This document shows positions 36,933 to 46,002 of a stretch of DNA of 64,000 nt, piece by piece. The first letter of the stretch is position 1. Every line of letters begins with the position of its first letter. The DNA lies in the NCBI RefSeq assembly GCF_003438075.1, contig NZ_QSTA01000006.1, positions 33,057 to 97,056 on the forward strand. Reading direction: 5' to 3'. Source of the stretch: Eubacterium sp. OM08-24 (GTDB taxonomy: Bacteria; Bacillota; Clostridia; Oscillospirales; Acutalibacteraceae). Position numbers and translations under genes: made by a program. The notes below the pieces were generated by a model. It did not search any database and had not been told where the DNA came from. It saw only the letters and a list, made by a program, of their open reading frames with translations.

Positions 36933-39900
36933 TTAAAATTTATCAAAAGGTAGGGTTTCATAACCCTGCCATTTTGCCAAGTGTCTTGTAAGAACCATAC
37001 GATCCTTAGCGTTTACATCACCGTCGTTGTTTACATCAGCAGCGGTCATATCAATGTTTTCATATCCACTCCACTTTGCAAGGTAGCGAGTCAGCATCAT
37101 TCTGTCCTTTGCATTTACTTCACTGTCATTATTAATGTCACCTAAAACACTCTTTCTCGGCGATGCAACAACATAATCGCTGAAATGCTCAGTATAGAAC
37201 TTCAAATATCCGTCTTTATACACTGCTTGCATATCAGTCAGTGTATTATCTGATTCAACACGATAAACCTTTGCGTTTTCATCTTTACAAGGAATGCTTA
37301 CCTCTGCCATTCCCTCATGCTGAACCTTTTTCCCGTTTTTCGACAATGTAATGTCATACACATTCAAAATGCTCTTGTTATTGTCAAATAAGGACTTTAT
37401 TTTATCAAGATTTTCTTTATCTGAAATCTCTTTTACAACAAGCTCAGCGTCAGCTTTTGCGATAACTCCTATGCCACTGTTATTATCTATATGGTTATAA
37501 TTCTTATTGTCCAAATCAATAAATGTAAAACCATTTTCATTTGCATAGGTTTCTGCGGCGGTTCCTGTTTTGCCCATGATGGTAAAATTATCATACGGAT
37601 TAAGTTCCGTCCTGTATTCTTCTTTATTGAAATATGAATTATAGCCAAATGAATATTCGCCAATCCTTTCAACACTGCTCGGAACAGTAACGCATTTTAG
37701 GTTGGGGCAGTTAACGAATGCACCACTACCATAAGAACTTATACGTTTCACACTATCGGGAATATTAATATAGCCGAGTGAAGAACAATTTGCAAAGGCA
37801 CTGTACATTATTTGAGTTACTGAATCCGGCAAATCAACGCTTTTTATTGCCTTGTTTCCCTCAAATGCAACCTGACCGATAATATCGGTTCCACTTGGAA
37901 TTGATATATTCTCTTCCGTATTACCTTCAGCGTAATAAATCAACTTATTTATTAACTTATTATCATATTTTTTCTTTGCGACGAGCATACCGTCGACACT
38001 ATAGTAATATTCACTTCCGTTTTCAACCGTAAGATTTTTAAGCGAAGTACAGCCTGAAAAAGCATCCTGCACCACAAGTTGAGTTTCTGCCGGAACTGTA
38101 ATACTTTCAATGCTCATACAATCACCAAACGAGCGTCTGTATATTTTTATTACGCTTTTTGGAATTGTAATATTTTTTAGCTTTTTACAGCCATCAAATG
38201 TAGATTGCAATGCTACAATTCCATCGGGAATATTTGTACTTTCAAGATTTTCACAATATGAAAATGTATCAAGCAATGCACCTGTGGACTTTGACGGTAA
38301 TTTTGCAGTTTTCAAACTTATACATTTGGAAAATGCCGACCAACCAATCGATGTAACACCGTCGGGAATCTCTATGCTTGCAAGGCTTGTGCAACCGCAA
38401 AATGCTTTATTACCAATATACGTAACACCGTTAGGGATTGTTATACTTTCAAGGCTTGTACAATTCTCAAAAACAGATGAACCAATCGAATTGACGCTGT
38501 CTGGTATTACTACATTTTTTAAATTGACGCAGTCTGAAAATACATCGTTTGAAATTACCTTAGTTCCTTCTTTAATTTCAACATCAGTAGCCTTCGTTTT
38601 ATCTCCTTTATAAGCATACAAAACTTTTCCTATATACAACAAGCCGTCTGGCTGATTGTTGTACCATGCTGTATCATCAAAAGCATCATCACCAATCTTC
38701 TCAATGTTAGAAGGAATTTGTAAACCTAATAAATTAGTGCAATTCTCAAAGGCTCTATCACCAATTTCAGTTACACTTTCAGGGATTGTTATACTTGTAA
38801 GGTTTGTGCAACCGTAAAATGCACTATCGCCAATTTCAGCAACATTTTCAGGAATTGTTATGCTTTTAAGGCTTGTACAATCACTAAATGCGTTACTACC
38901 GATACTCTTGACATTACTTCCGAGTACTACTCGCTCAAGGTTACTATTGTTATTAAAATCACTTGCAACTTTAGTTACTTTGTCACCGTAAATGACAGTT
39001 TTAACTGAATTTTCAAAACTAAAGTTAAAATAAACATCTTCATCATCATTTGAAGCAATAGCATTAAAATATACGGTTTCAAGATTAGAACAATTTTCAA
39101 AAACGTCCCAACCTGTTTTCGTTAATTGCTCGGGTATATTAATTGATTTAAGATTTTCACACGCATTAAATGCATTATGACCTAAATATGTTATATTTTC
39201 TGAAAGCTTAACATCTATAAGAGAATCACAATCATAAAATGCTTTTTCACCGATGTATGTTACAGAATTGGGAAACTCTACATTTATAAGATTGCTGCAA
39301 TAACTGAATGCATTATCACATATGGACTTTGTTCCGTCTTTTATTGAAATTGATGTGTTTTCCGGCATCCAACCTTTATATTCATAAAGGCATTTATTTA
39401 TGTAAATAACTCCATCTTCTTGATTGTTATACCAAGAAGTATTATCAAATGCATCATCACCGATAACACTAACACTATCGGAAATTTTGATATCGCTTAG
39501 ATTTTCCGCATAGCCAAAAGCCTCCTCACCAATAGATACAACACTATCAGGAATTTCTATACTCTTCAAATTATTGGCTGTATAAAAAGCACCGTCCAAT
39601 ATTTCATTTACTGTTTCAAGGATAGAATAATTTGCTTGTTTTTTACCTGCAGGATATAATATTAGCTTGGTCTTATCTTTATTGAACAAAACACCGTCAA
39701 CACTTGAATATGTTTCATTATCCGAAGAAACATTTATATTTTCAACACTATTGTTTTCCCAGCACTTATCGACCCAACCGACAACAGGAAAACTCTCAAT
39801 TGATTTTGGAACATTAAGATTAATCAAATTACTGCATTTATAAAATGCGGCAAATTCTAAATTATTAATGCCCTCCGGAATTTGATATGTAGTGTTACTT

Positions 39901-40397
39901 TTTGCTCTCGGATATATAATAAGGCTATATGGGGCCTTTGTTTCATAATTCAGAGAAAACAATACACCGTCTATATCACAATAATCTTCATTTTGAGCAT
40001 TTACAAAGATATTTTCAAGATTGTCATAGTTTTTAAAGACATAGTCCTTTATATAGCTGACACCTTCGGGTATAGTAAAACTTTTAATCTTATCAGTGTT
40101 TTCGGAATAATATAGTTCATCAATTGCCACTACTTTATAACCATCAATTTCGGAGGGAATAATAACATCAGTATCACTTCCGCTGTATTCGGTTATTCGT
40201 GCAACATTATATGACTGCTCGGTATCCCCGTCATATCTCTCTACCAACTCATACCCAAAATCACCGCTTGTATAAGTTTCACCTACACTTTCACTGTTTG
40301 TTTCTGCTGCACTTGCTGAAAAAGGCAGAGATGTAAATACACCGAATACAGTTATTATCGCAAGTAAAACTGAAACAATTTTTCTCTTTTTAAACAC
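36933..40397 (-). CDS. BspA-type leucine-rich repeat surface protein with dockerin
   Basis: 1154 residues: signal peptide (about 1-31), then more than twenty BspA/Treponema-type leucine-rich repeats (about 90-950; units such as VTEIGDRAFENCTNLLGLQIPSN), a beta domain (about 985-1080) and a dockerin at the C-terminus (GDINNDSEVNAKDRM, ADVNNDGDVNAKDRM). BspA repeats typically bind host or matrix proteins, so it is a likely adhesin displayed through cohesin. It starts 12 bases after the cohesin gene ending at 40409 and ends 16 bases before the next cohesin gene. Repeats vary internally, which leaves room for recombination. Confidence 0.88.
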   Translation of the reverse strand: MFKKRKIVSVLLAIITVFGVFTSLPFSASAAETNSESVGETYTSGDFGYELVERYDGDTEQSYNVARITEYSGSDTDVIIPSEIDGYKVVAIDELYYSENTDKIKSFTIPEGVSYIKDYVFKNYDNLENIFVNAQNEDYCDIDGVLFSLNYETKAPYSLIIYPRAKSNTTYQIPEGINNLEFAAFYKCSNLINLNVPKSIESFPVVGWVDKCWENNSVENINVSSDNETYSSVDGVLFNKDKTKLILYPAGKKQANYSILETVNEILDGAFYTANNLKSIEIPDSVVSIGEEAFGYAENLSDIKISDSVSVIGDDAFDNTSWYNNQEDGVIYINKCLYEYKGWMPENTSISIKDGTKSICDNAFSYCSNLINVEFPNSVTYIGEKAFYDCDSLIDVKLSENITYLGHNAFNACENLKSINIPEQLTKTGWDVFENCSNLETVYFNAIASNDDEDVYFNFSFENSVKTVIYGDKVTKVASDFNNNSNLERVVLGSNVKSIGSNAFSDCTSLKSITIPENVAEIGDSAFYGCTNLTSITIPESVTEIGDRAFENCTNLLGLQIPSNIEKIGDDAFDDTAWYNNQPDGLLYIGKVLYAYKGDKTKATDVEIKEGTKVISNDVFSDCVNLKNVVIPDSVNSIGSSVFENCTSLESITIPNGVTYIGNKAFCGCTSLASIEIPDGVTSIGWSAFSKCISLKTAKLPSKSTGALLDTFSYCENLESTNIPDGIVALQSTFDGCKKLKNITIPKSVIKIYRRSFGDCMSIESITVPAETQLVVQDAFSGCTSLKNLTVENGSEYYYSVDGMLVAKKKYDNKLINKLIYYAEGNTEENISIPSGTDIIGQVAFEGNKAIKSVDLPDSVTQIMYSAFANCSSLGYINIPDSVKRISSYGSGAFVNCPNLKCVTVPSSVERIGEYSFGYNSYFNKEEYRTELNPYDNFTIMGKTGTAAETYANENGFTFIDLDNKNYNHIDNNSGIGVIAKADAELVVKEISDKENLDKIKSLFDNNKSILNVYDITLSKNGKKVQHEGMAEVSIPCKDENAKVYRVESDNTLTDMQAVYKDGYLKFYTEHFSDYVVASPRKSVLGDINNDSEVNAKDRMMLTRYLAKWSGYENIDMTAADVNNDGDVNAKDRMVLTRHLAKWQGYETLPFDKF

Positions 40398-40408
40398 TAA
40401 TAATCACC

Positions 40409-41269
40409 TCATTTTTTTCTTGTGCGTTTGTAATATACAAATACTGCTGTTAATATAATTGCAGCAATAAGGATTACCGCAATTAATATAGACACTGTTT
40501 GAACTACTCCTCCCCCTTTATTTGTTGCTGAATCAGATGTTGAAGATTTTTTAGTATTACCAACTAAATCGCTTGTAGATAAAACAGTTGCATCATAATC
40601 CTCTGATTTTTCATTTATGTCGCTTGCATCAGAGTCTTTGACTTCAGACTGATTTACGCTTTCATTATTTTTTGATGCTTTATCGGAATCATCGACCGAA
40701 TTTACATTTGAATCAGAATTCGATGCCTTAGATGTTGTTTCCGGCAAATCACTATCTTTTGACTGTGATGAACTACTGATTTCAACTTTACCGCTTATCA
40801 AATCAAAAACTACATTCTCAACATCACAATTCAAAATATCCTGTTCAAGACTGATTGTTGTGCTGCCGGGGTTAGCCTCCTTTGAAATTTCAAATGTAAG
40901 TGTTGCGAGAACACCATTGACTTTGAAATTCTCTTTAGACAAATCATTCACCCAACACAATCCATATGGGCTTGTATAATTGTCGCTGTGTGTTACTCCT
41001 GAAAGCAAGCCGCCGTCTTTTACTTTTTTTAGAGTAAGTACGCTCTCGTCATATTTTACATAGAGATTAGCCGAAACAAATCCCGGATTATTTGACATTG
41101 TTATTGTCACATCCACGGTATCTCCTGCCTCTCCCCGAGCACTGTTTATGACAATGCTCGGGTTTTTAGAAGATACTGCAAAGCATATAAACATATTCAT
41201 TGATATCAAACTGCAAAAAACCATCGCAAAAGCAAATATGTGAATTATATTTTTATATACCTTATTCAT
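40409..41269 (-). CDS. Membrane-anchored cohesin protein
   Basis: 286 residues: signal segment (1-32), one cohesin (about 35-160) highly similar to that of 35352-36917 (shared NPG-VSANLYV-YD, LLSGVTHSDNYT, NFKVNGVLATLTFE), a Ser/Asp-rich linker and a C-terminal membrane helix (SILIAVILIAAIILTAVFVYY) with a KRTRKK end. It lacks the CxxC modules. The pre-helix VVQTVS resembles a decayed sortase motif, so it may be held by the helix alone. It is a second, shorter anchoring scaffoldin with probably the same dockerin specificity. Confidence 0.85.
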   Translation of the reverse strand: MNKVYKNIIHIFAFAMVFCSLISMNMFICFAVSSKNPSIVINSARGEAGDTVDVTITMSNNPGFVSANLYVKYDESVLTLKKVKDGGLLSGVTHSDNYTSPYGLCWVNDLSKENFKVNGVLATLTFEISKEANPGSTTISLEQDILNCDVENVVFDLISGKVEISSSSQSKDSDLPETTSKASNSDSNVNSVDDSDKASKNNESVNQSEVKDSDASDINEKSEDYDATVLSTSDLVGNTKKSSTSDSATNKGGGVVQTVSILIAVILIAAIILTAVFVYYKRTRKK

Positions 41270-41284
41270 TACTGACTCCGTTTT

Positions 41285-44200
41285 TTACTTTGTATACGGA
41301 AGTGTTTCATATCCACTCCACTTTGCTATATGCCTTGTTAATATCATTCTGTCCTTTGCGTTGACAGCACCGTCGTTATTTAAATCTGCAGCGGTCATAT
41401 CAATGTTTTCATAGCCTGACCACTTTGCAAGATGACGAGTAAGCATCATACGGTCTTTTGCATTGATTTCGCCATCGCCGTTAGCATCGCCAAAATCAAT
41501 AATTATAGTCGGATCAATATATTCACATTTTAGTTTGTCATTGTCTTTAGTATTTTGAACATATTGATCAGCTGTTGAACCCTTTGCGCAACAGATAATT
41601 GCATCAAGGTTTTTAGTACACCATTTTTTTGTAACCTCAGAAACAACCGGTATCCAAGGTTCAGTGGTATACCCAATTGCATAATCTTCCAGCTTAACAT
41701 TTGTTCTGTTGATTACAATTCTTTCAGTCCCACTATTGGCAAAAGCAAATGATTTGATTGTCTTTACAGAGTTTGGAACAGTATATTCGCCGCTGCTCTG
41801 TTTTGGACAATAGATTAGCTCTGTTTTGTTTTTATTAAACAGTACTCCGTTTTCGCTTGAATAAAACTTATTATTGGGATCAACATTGATTGATGTCAGC
41901 GATTCACAACCCAAGAAAGCATAATCACCGATTTGTTCAACGGATGCAGGAATTGTAATTTCTGTGAGTGATGTGCAGCCATTAAAAGCAAGGTCGCCGA
42001 TTCTTATCAAGCTATCTGGCAAAGAAATAGTTTTGATATTCTCAGTTGCTCCGCAAAAAACATTAAACAAAGCCCCGTCAGCAATAGTTTTAGTACCTTC
42101 TTTTATGGTAAGATTTTGCGGAGCCGACTCGCCTTTGTTTCTCAGATAGATATGGTCAAGATATACTGAACCGTCGGGCTGAGCATCATACCATTTTGTG
42201 CCGTCAAAGGCACAGCTTGAAATTTTGAGAACAGTATCAGGAATTTGAATATCAGAAAGTTCTGAGCATCCGCCAAATGAGTTATATGCTATTTCTGTAA
42301 CAGTTTTTCCTGCGTGGAAGTTTCTAATCTTGGAGTATCTAAAACTGCTATCGCCATAGTTTGAAATATTCTCACTCGGTGAATAATTTTTAAGTGGGCA
42401 GCAAATAAAAGCACTTTCACCGATTTCAACATTATCGCCTTTAATTTCAAGGTCATTTAGATAGTTACAGTTTTCAAAAGCTTTATAACAAATTTTGGTA
42501 ATATTTTTTGGTATAAAAACATTATTTAATGCAGTCTGAGCAAATGTGCAGTCCTTAATTTCAGTTAATCCAGAACCTAAATTTATACTTTTTAAATTTT
42601 CACATAAACAAAAAGCAGATGCACCAATTGATTTAACATTATCAGGGATGCTAACATTTATTACGGGTGTTAGTTGAAATGTACCCTCTCCGATTGTTTC
42701 AACACTTTTTCCAATTGTTATTGTTTGTACTTTAGAGCTTGCAAAAGCATAGTCATCAACCGATTTAACCTTGTCAGGAATTGTAATTTTTGCTAATCCG
42801 CTTTCATAAAAAGCACTATCACCAATTGCTTCCAAATTATCAGAAAGTGAAATATCTTTTAGAGAAGTACACTTGGCAAATGCCTCGTTACTGATTTTTG
42901 TTACATTGCTCGGCAAAGAAACATTATTAAGAGAAGTACAACCTCTAAATGCACTATATACAATATCTGTTACATTTTTGGAGATATTTACATCTGTAAG
43001 ATTTTTACAAGCGGCAAAAGCTTTATCGGAAATTTGTGTAACAGAATCAGGCATAGTGTATTTACCGCCCTTTGTTTTATTACATAAAACAACTTTAGTC
43101 ATATCTACTGTATATGTAACGCCATCAACTGTCTTGTAATATTTTGATTCATCTGCAAAAACTATGTTAATATTGTCAGATTTACTTTCGGTAATTGCAT
43201 CAATATTACTAACCGATGCAGGTACTGTATGTGATTTAGATTTTCCATTCGGATAAACCACCATAGTATCAACTGCACTATTATATACAACACCTTCTAT
43301 AGATAAATAATTCTTATTGTTTGAAGAAACATTAATTTCGCTTAAATTATAAAGACGCATAAACATTTTAGCGCTAAGGTATTCAACTCCACTACCGATT
43401 GTCAGGGATTGCAATGAACTACAGCCTTCAAATGCGTCCTCGGAAATCGTTTTTACGGAATCAGGAATAGTAATGCTCTTAGCATTAGTATCAAAATGAT
43501 ATCCCAATGAAGTAATACCAATAACCTTTTTTCCTGCTATTTCTTCTGGAATTATGATATCTTCATCTTCAAGCGTACAATTGGTAATATAAATTCCGTC
43601 ATTTTGTGCCACAAAATCAAAACCATAGTCAGGTATAACTTCAGCATAACCTTTTGCGGTTGCTTTTCCCAAGTGCACTATAAATTCGTTTTCTTTACCA
43701 ATCTGCCAGTCACCTATTATTGAAATAGTAGGATTATCATCGTAATAATCACCTGAATTTCTTTGCTCAACCCTTCCACCTTTATATGTAACCTTGTATA
43801 CAAATTTTAATGCACATTCATAATCCCAGCTATCCTCTTTTTCCTTTACAGGGTCAACACTTAGTATTTCAATTGAGGCGTAGGGACTTTCTTTGATATT
43901 ACAATTAAAAGATGTCTCAAAGCCCAAAGCCTTAGCTACGACTTTGTGAGTGCCAATATCCCATTGGTTTTCATAGCTTTGGTCATTTTCAAAATCAAAA
44001 TAATAATAATTATTTTTATATTCAAAGCCGCCGCTTGTTATTTCAGCTGATGTTCCGTCATCAAATGTGACTGTACCGTTAACATCAAAATAACTATATT
44101 TATACCATTCAACATACTCGTCCTTATCATAATCATATTCTTTGGTATAATATCCACTTGTACATTCGACAATGTCAATGTCATTAATTTCTATACTTTT

Positions 44201-44635
44201 AACAGTAACAGGCGGTTTAACAATATTAACATTAAAGGTTGTTTTAATTCCCTCAAGCTCGGCAGTAACCTGATGAGAACCAAGTCCCCACTGATTATTT
44301 ACGCTTTGAGAATCCGTAAGATCAACATCATTGTCGGATATCCAAGCATAGTCTATATCAACTGTCGAACCGTCTGTTAATGTAGCTGTGCCGACAATTT
44401 TGCTACTATAGTCATAATTGTACCATTTAACATACTCGTCCTTATCATAATCGTAGTCTTCAGTATAATATCCATTTGTAAATTGGATAATTTCTATATC
44501 GTCAATACTAAAGTTCTTGAAATCTGTTTGTGATGCTGCATTAGTTATCGGGATACTGCTCATCAGCAAACACGCCATTAATGCGATTACTGTTACTAAT
44601 TTAAAAATCTTTGTTAGTTTGTGTTTTTGTCTCAT
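41285..44635 (-). CDS. Ig-like/leucine-rich repeat surface protein with dockerin
   Basis: Start ATG 44635 has GGAGG seven bases upstream. 1116 residues: signal peptide (about 1-34), two related Ig-like modules (about 45-130 and 135-225; both contain a YDYDKDEYV-WY stretch), a third beta module, a long BspA-type leucine-rich region (about 350-1000) and a C-terminal dockerin (GDANGDGEINAKDRM, ADLNNDGAVNAKDRM). It is a second probable adhesin of the complex. The gene lies 20 bases after the PBP gene and 16 before the short cohesin gene. Confidence 0.87.
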   Translation of the reverse strand: MRQKHKLTKIFKLVTVIALMACLLMSSIPITNAASQTDFKNFSIDDIEIIQFTNGYYTEDYDYDKDEYVKWYNYDYSSKIVGTATLTDGSTVDIDYAWISDNDVDLTDSQSVNNQWGLGSHQVTAELEGIKTTFNVNIVKPPVTVKSIEINDIDIVECTSGYYTKEYDYDKDEYVEWYKYSYFDVNGTVTFDDGTSAEITSGGFEYKNNYYYFDFENDQSYENQWDIGTHKVVAKALGFETSFNCNIKESPYASIEILSVDPVKEKEDSWDYECALKFVYKVTYKGGRVEQRNSGDYYDDNPTISIIGDWQIGKENEFIVHLGKATAKGYAEVIPDYGFDFVAQNDGIYITNCTLEDEDIIIPEEIAGKKVIGITSLGYHFDTNAKSITIPDSVKTISEDAFEGCSSLQSLTIGSGVEYLSAKMFMRLYNLSEINVSSNNKNYLSIEGVVYNSAVDTMVVYPNGKSKSHTVPASVSNIDAITESKSDNINIVFADESKYYKTVDGVTYTVDMTKVVLCNKTKGGKYTMPDSVTQISDKAFAACKNLTDVNISKNVTDIVYSAFRGCTSLNNVSLPSNVTKISNEAFAKCTSLKDISLSDNLEAIGDSAFYESGLAKITIPDKVKSVDDYAFASSKVQTITIGKSVETIGEGTFQLTPVINVSIPDNVKSIGASAFCLCENLKSINLGSGLTEIKDCTFAQTALNNVFIPKNITKICYKAFENCNYLNDLEIKGDNVEIGESAFICCPLKNYSPSENISNYGDSSFRYSKIRNFHAGKTVTEIAYNSFGGCSELSDIQIPDTVLKISSCAFDGTKWYDAQPDGSVYLDHIYLRNKGESAPQNLTIKEGTKTIADGALFNVFCGATENIKTISLPDSLIRIGDLAFNGCTSLTEITIPASVEQIGDYAFLGCESLTSINVDPNNKFYSSENGVLFNKNKTELIYCPKQSSGEYTVPNSVKTIKSFAFANSGTERIVINRTNVKLEDYAIGYTTEPWIPVVSEVTKKWCTKNLDAIICCAKGSTADQYVQNTKDNDKLKCEYIDPTIIIDFGDANGDGEINAKDRMMLTRHLAKWSGYENIDMTAADLNNDGAVNAKDRMILTRHIAKWSGYETLPYTK

Positions 44636-44655
44636 AAAAAAGCCTCCTAAAAACT

Positions 44656-46002
44656 TTATTGATGAATTTTGCATTTTTCTATAATTTCATCTGCAAAATA
44701 ATATCCCATATCAACCCGTTTGCAATTCTCGTTGCATAACAAGCCACTATCCGCACAATAGATTGCCTGTTTTATTTCTCTGCATTTCGGGTATTTTACG
44801 CTTTCATCAAGCTTTAACTCTTGCATAATACTTTTGAAAATCTGTGGTGAATAGTTATCTACTAAGCTTCCTCCGTGCCACACAGCACAACTGTACTGCG
44901 GAACAAATCCAACAAACCAATGACAGTCATTTGCTATTCCCGTACCTGTTTTTCCGCCAACTTCAATATCATCCATTTTTGCTCCTGCACCCGTTCCGCC
45001 ACTCTGCACTACACCTTGAAGCAATTCGTTCATAATAAATGCCGTTGGCTCACTGATAACCTGTTTATATTCATCTTTTGCTGTAAAAATTACTTCTCCG
45101 TTGCTGTCAGTAATTTTATTTATGGATTTTGGTATGTAATATTTTCCTCCGTTTGCAAAAATCTGATAATATCCTGACATTTCAACAGGTGATAATCCCT
45201 TATAAAGATAGCCCATTGCCATATTGCCTATAACATCGGATTCATCTGAATTTATCGCCTTTTCATATTCATACTTTATATCCATATCAAAGTTCTTTCT
45301 TAAAAATTGAATTGAATTTAAAACACCATAATCATCAAGGCACTTAACTGCTACAGTATTTAATGATTCTTTTATCGCCTGATATACAGTTATATTTTTA
45401 TTGTAATAAATTCCTGTTGCATTTTCAGGCCAATCACTTTTCTCTCCATCCTCATTTTCAACTTGTGTATAAGGCGAATCTTCATATACCTTTGACCAAT
45501 ATGCCTTACCGCTTTCTATAGCAGGAGCGTATACGCTTAAAGGCTTTAAAGAAGAATATGGGGAAAATCCGGTTATAGCAAAATTGCTTTCTTCTTTAGA
45601 TTCACTGCTATAAACAGCACATAAACCGCCTTTTAAATTTGTCACTGCACAGCCAAAAGGAATCTCCTTAACATCAGATTTGTTATATGCTGTCTCTATA
45701 GAAGAAAATATTTCTCTATCGAGGAAAGTATCAATTGTATAGCTGTTTTTAAATAATAATTTCTCTGCTTTTTCTTCATCACAACCGTTTATATCAGCTA
45801 TAATATCAATTGCTTCATTAATTACCAATTCGGAATAGGAACTATATTCTGAAGACTTTTCAAGTTTTGCAGAGCTAACTTTCGCAAAAACCTCACCTTT
45901 GTTATCTTTAAGCGTTATCTCTTTTGTCGTACACGAACTAAACATAAACAACGTCAAAAGCAAAACTATCAAAACAGAGAAAAAAACAAGATTCTTTTTC
46001 AT
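44656..46002 (-). CDS. Penicillin-binding protein transpeptidase, lipoprotein-like
   Basis: 448 residues with a membrane/lipoprotein signal (LFMFSSC, cysteine 24) and a penicillin-binding transpeptidase domain. The SxxK box is S150-S-L-K153, the SxN box is SLN at 213-215 and the KTG box is GGKTGTG near 348. No glycosyltransferase domain is present and the end is Cys-rich. It would cross-link or modify peptidoglycan outside the membrane; linked to a surface-protein operon it may attach or make room for the complex. It overlaps the O-antigen-ligase-like gene by four bases. Confidence 0.82.
   Translation of the reverse strand: MKKNLVFFSVLIVLLLTLFMFSSCTTKEITLKDNKGEVFAKVSSAKLEKSSEYSSYSELVINEAIDIIADINGCDEEKAEKLLFKNSYTIDTFLDREIFSSIETAYNKSDVKEIPFGCAVTNLKGGLCAVYSSESKEESNFAITGFSPYSSLKPLSVYAPAIESGKAYWSKVYEDSPYTQVENEDGEKSDWPENATGIYYNKNITVYQAIKESLNTVAVKCLDDYGVLNSIQFLRKNFDMDIKYEYEKAINSDESDVIGNMAMGYLYKGLSPVEMSGYYQIFANGGKYYIPKSINKITDSNGEVIFTAKDEYKQVISEPTAFIMNELLQGVVQSGGTGAGAKMDDIEVGGKTGTGIANDCHWFVGFVPQYSCAVWHGGSLVDNYSPQIFKSIMQELKLDESVKYPKCREIKQAIYCADSGLLCNENCKRVDMGYYFADEIIEKCKIHQ

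Noticed and set aside
38110..38613. 167-codon plus-strand frame inside the LRR-dockerin gene
   Set aside because: It is a periodic shadow of the leucine-rich repeats on the other strand.
28129..44635. A cellulosome or amylosome cluster
   Set aside because: No glycoside hydrolase, carbohydrate-binding module or multi-cohesin scaffoldin is visible; only the cohesin-dockerin joining parts are shared.
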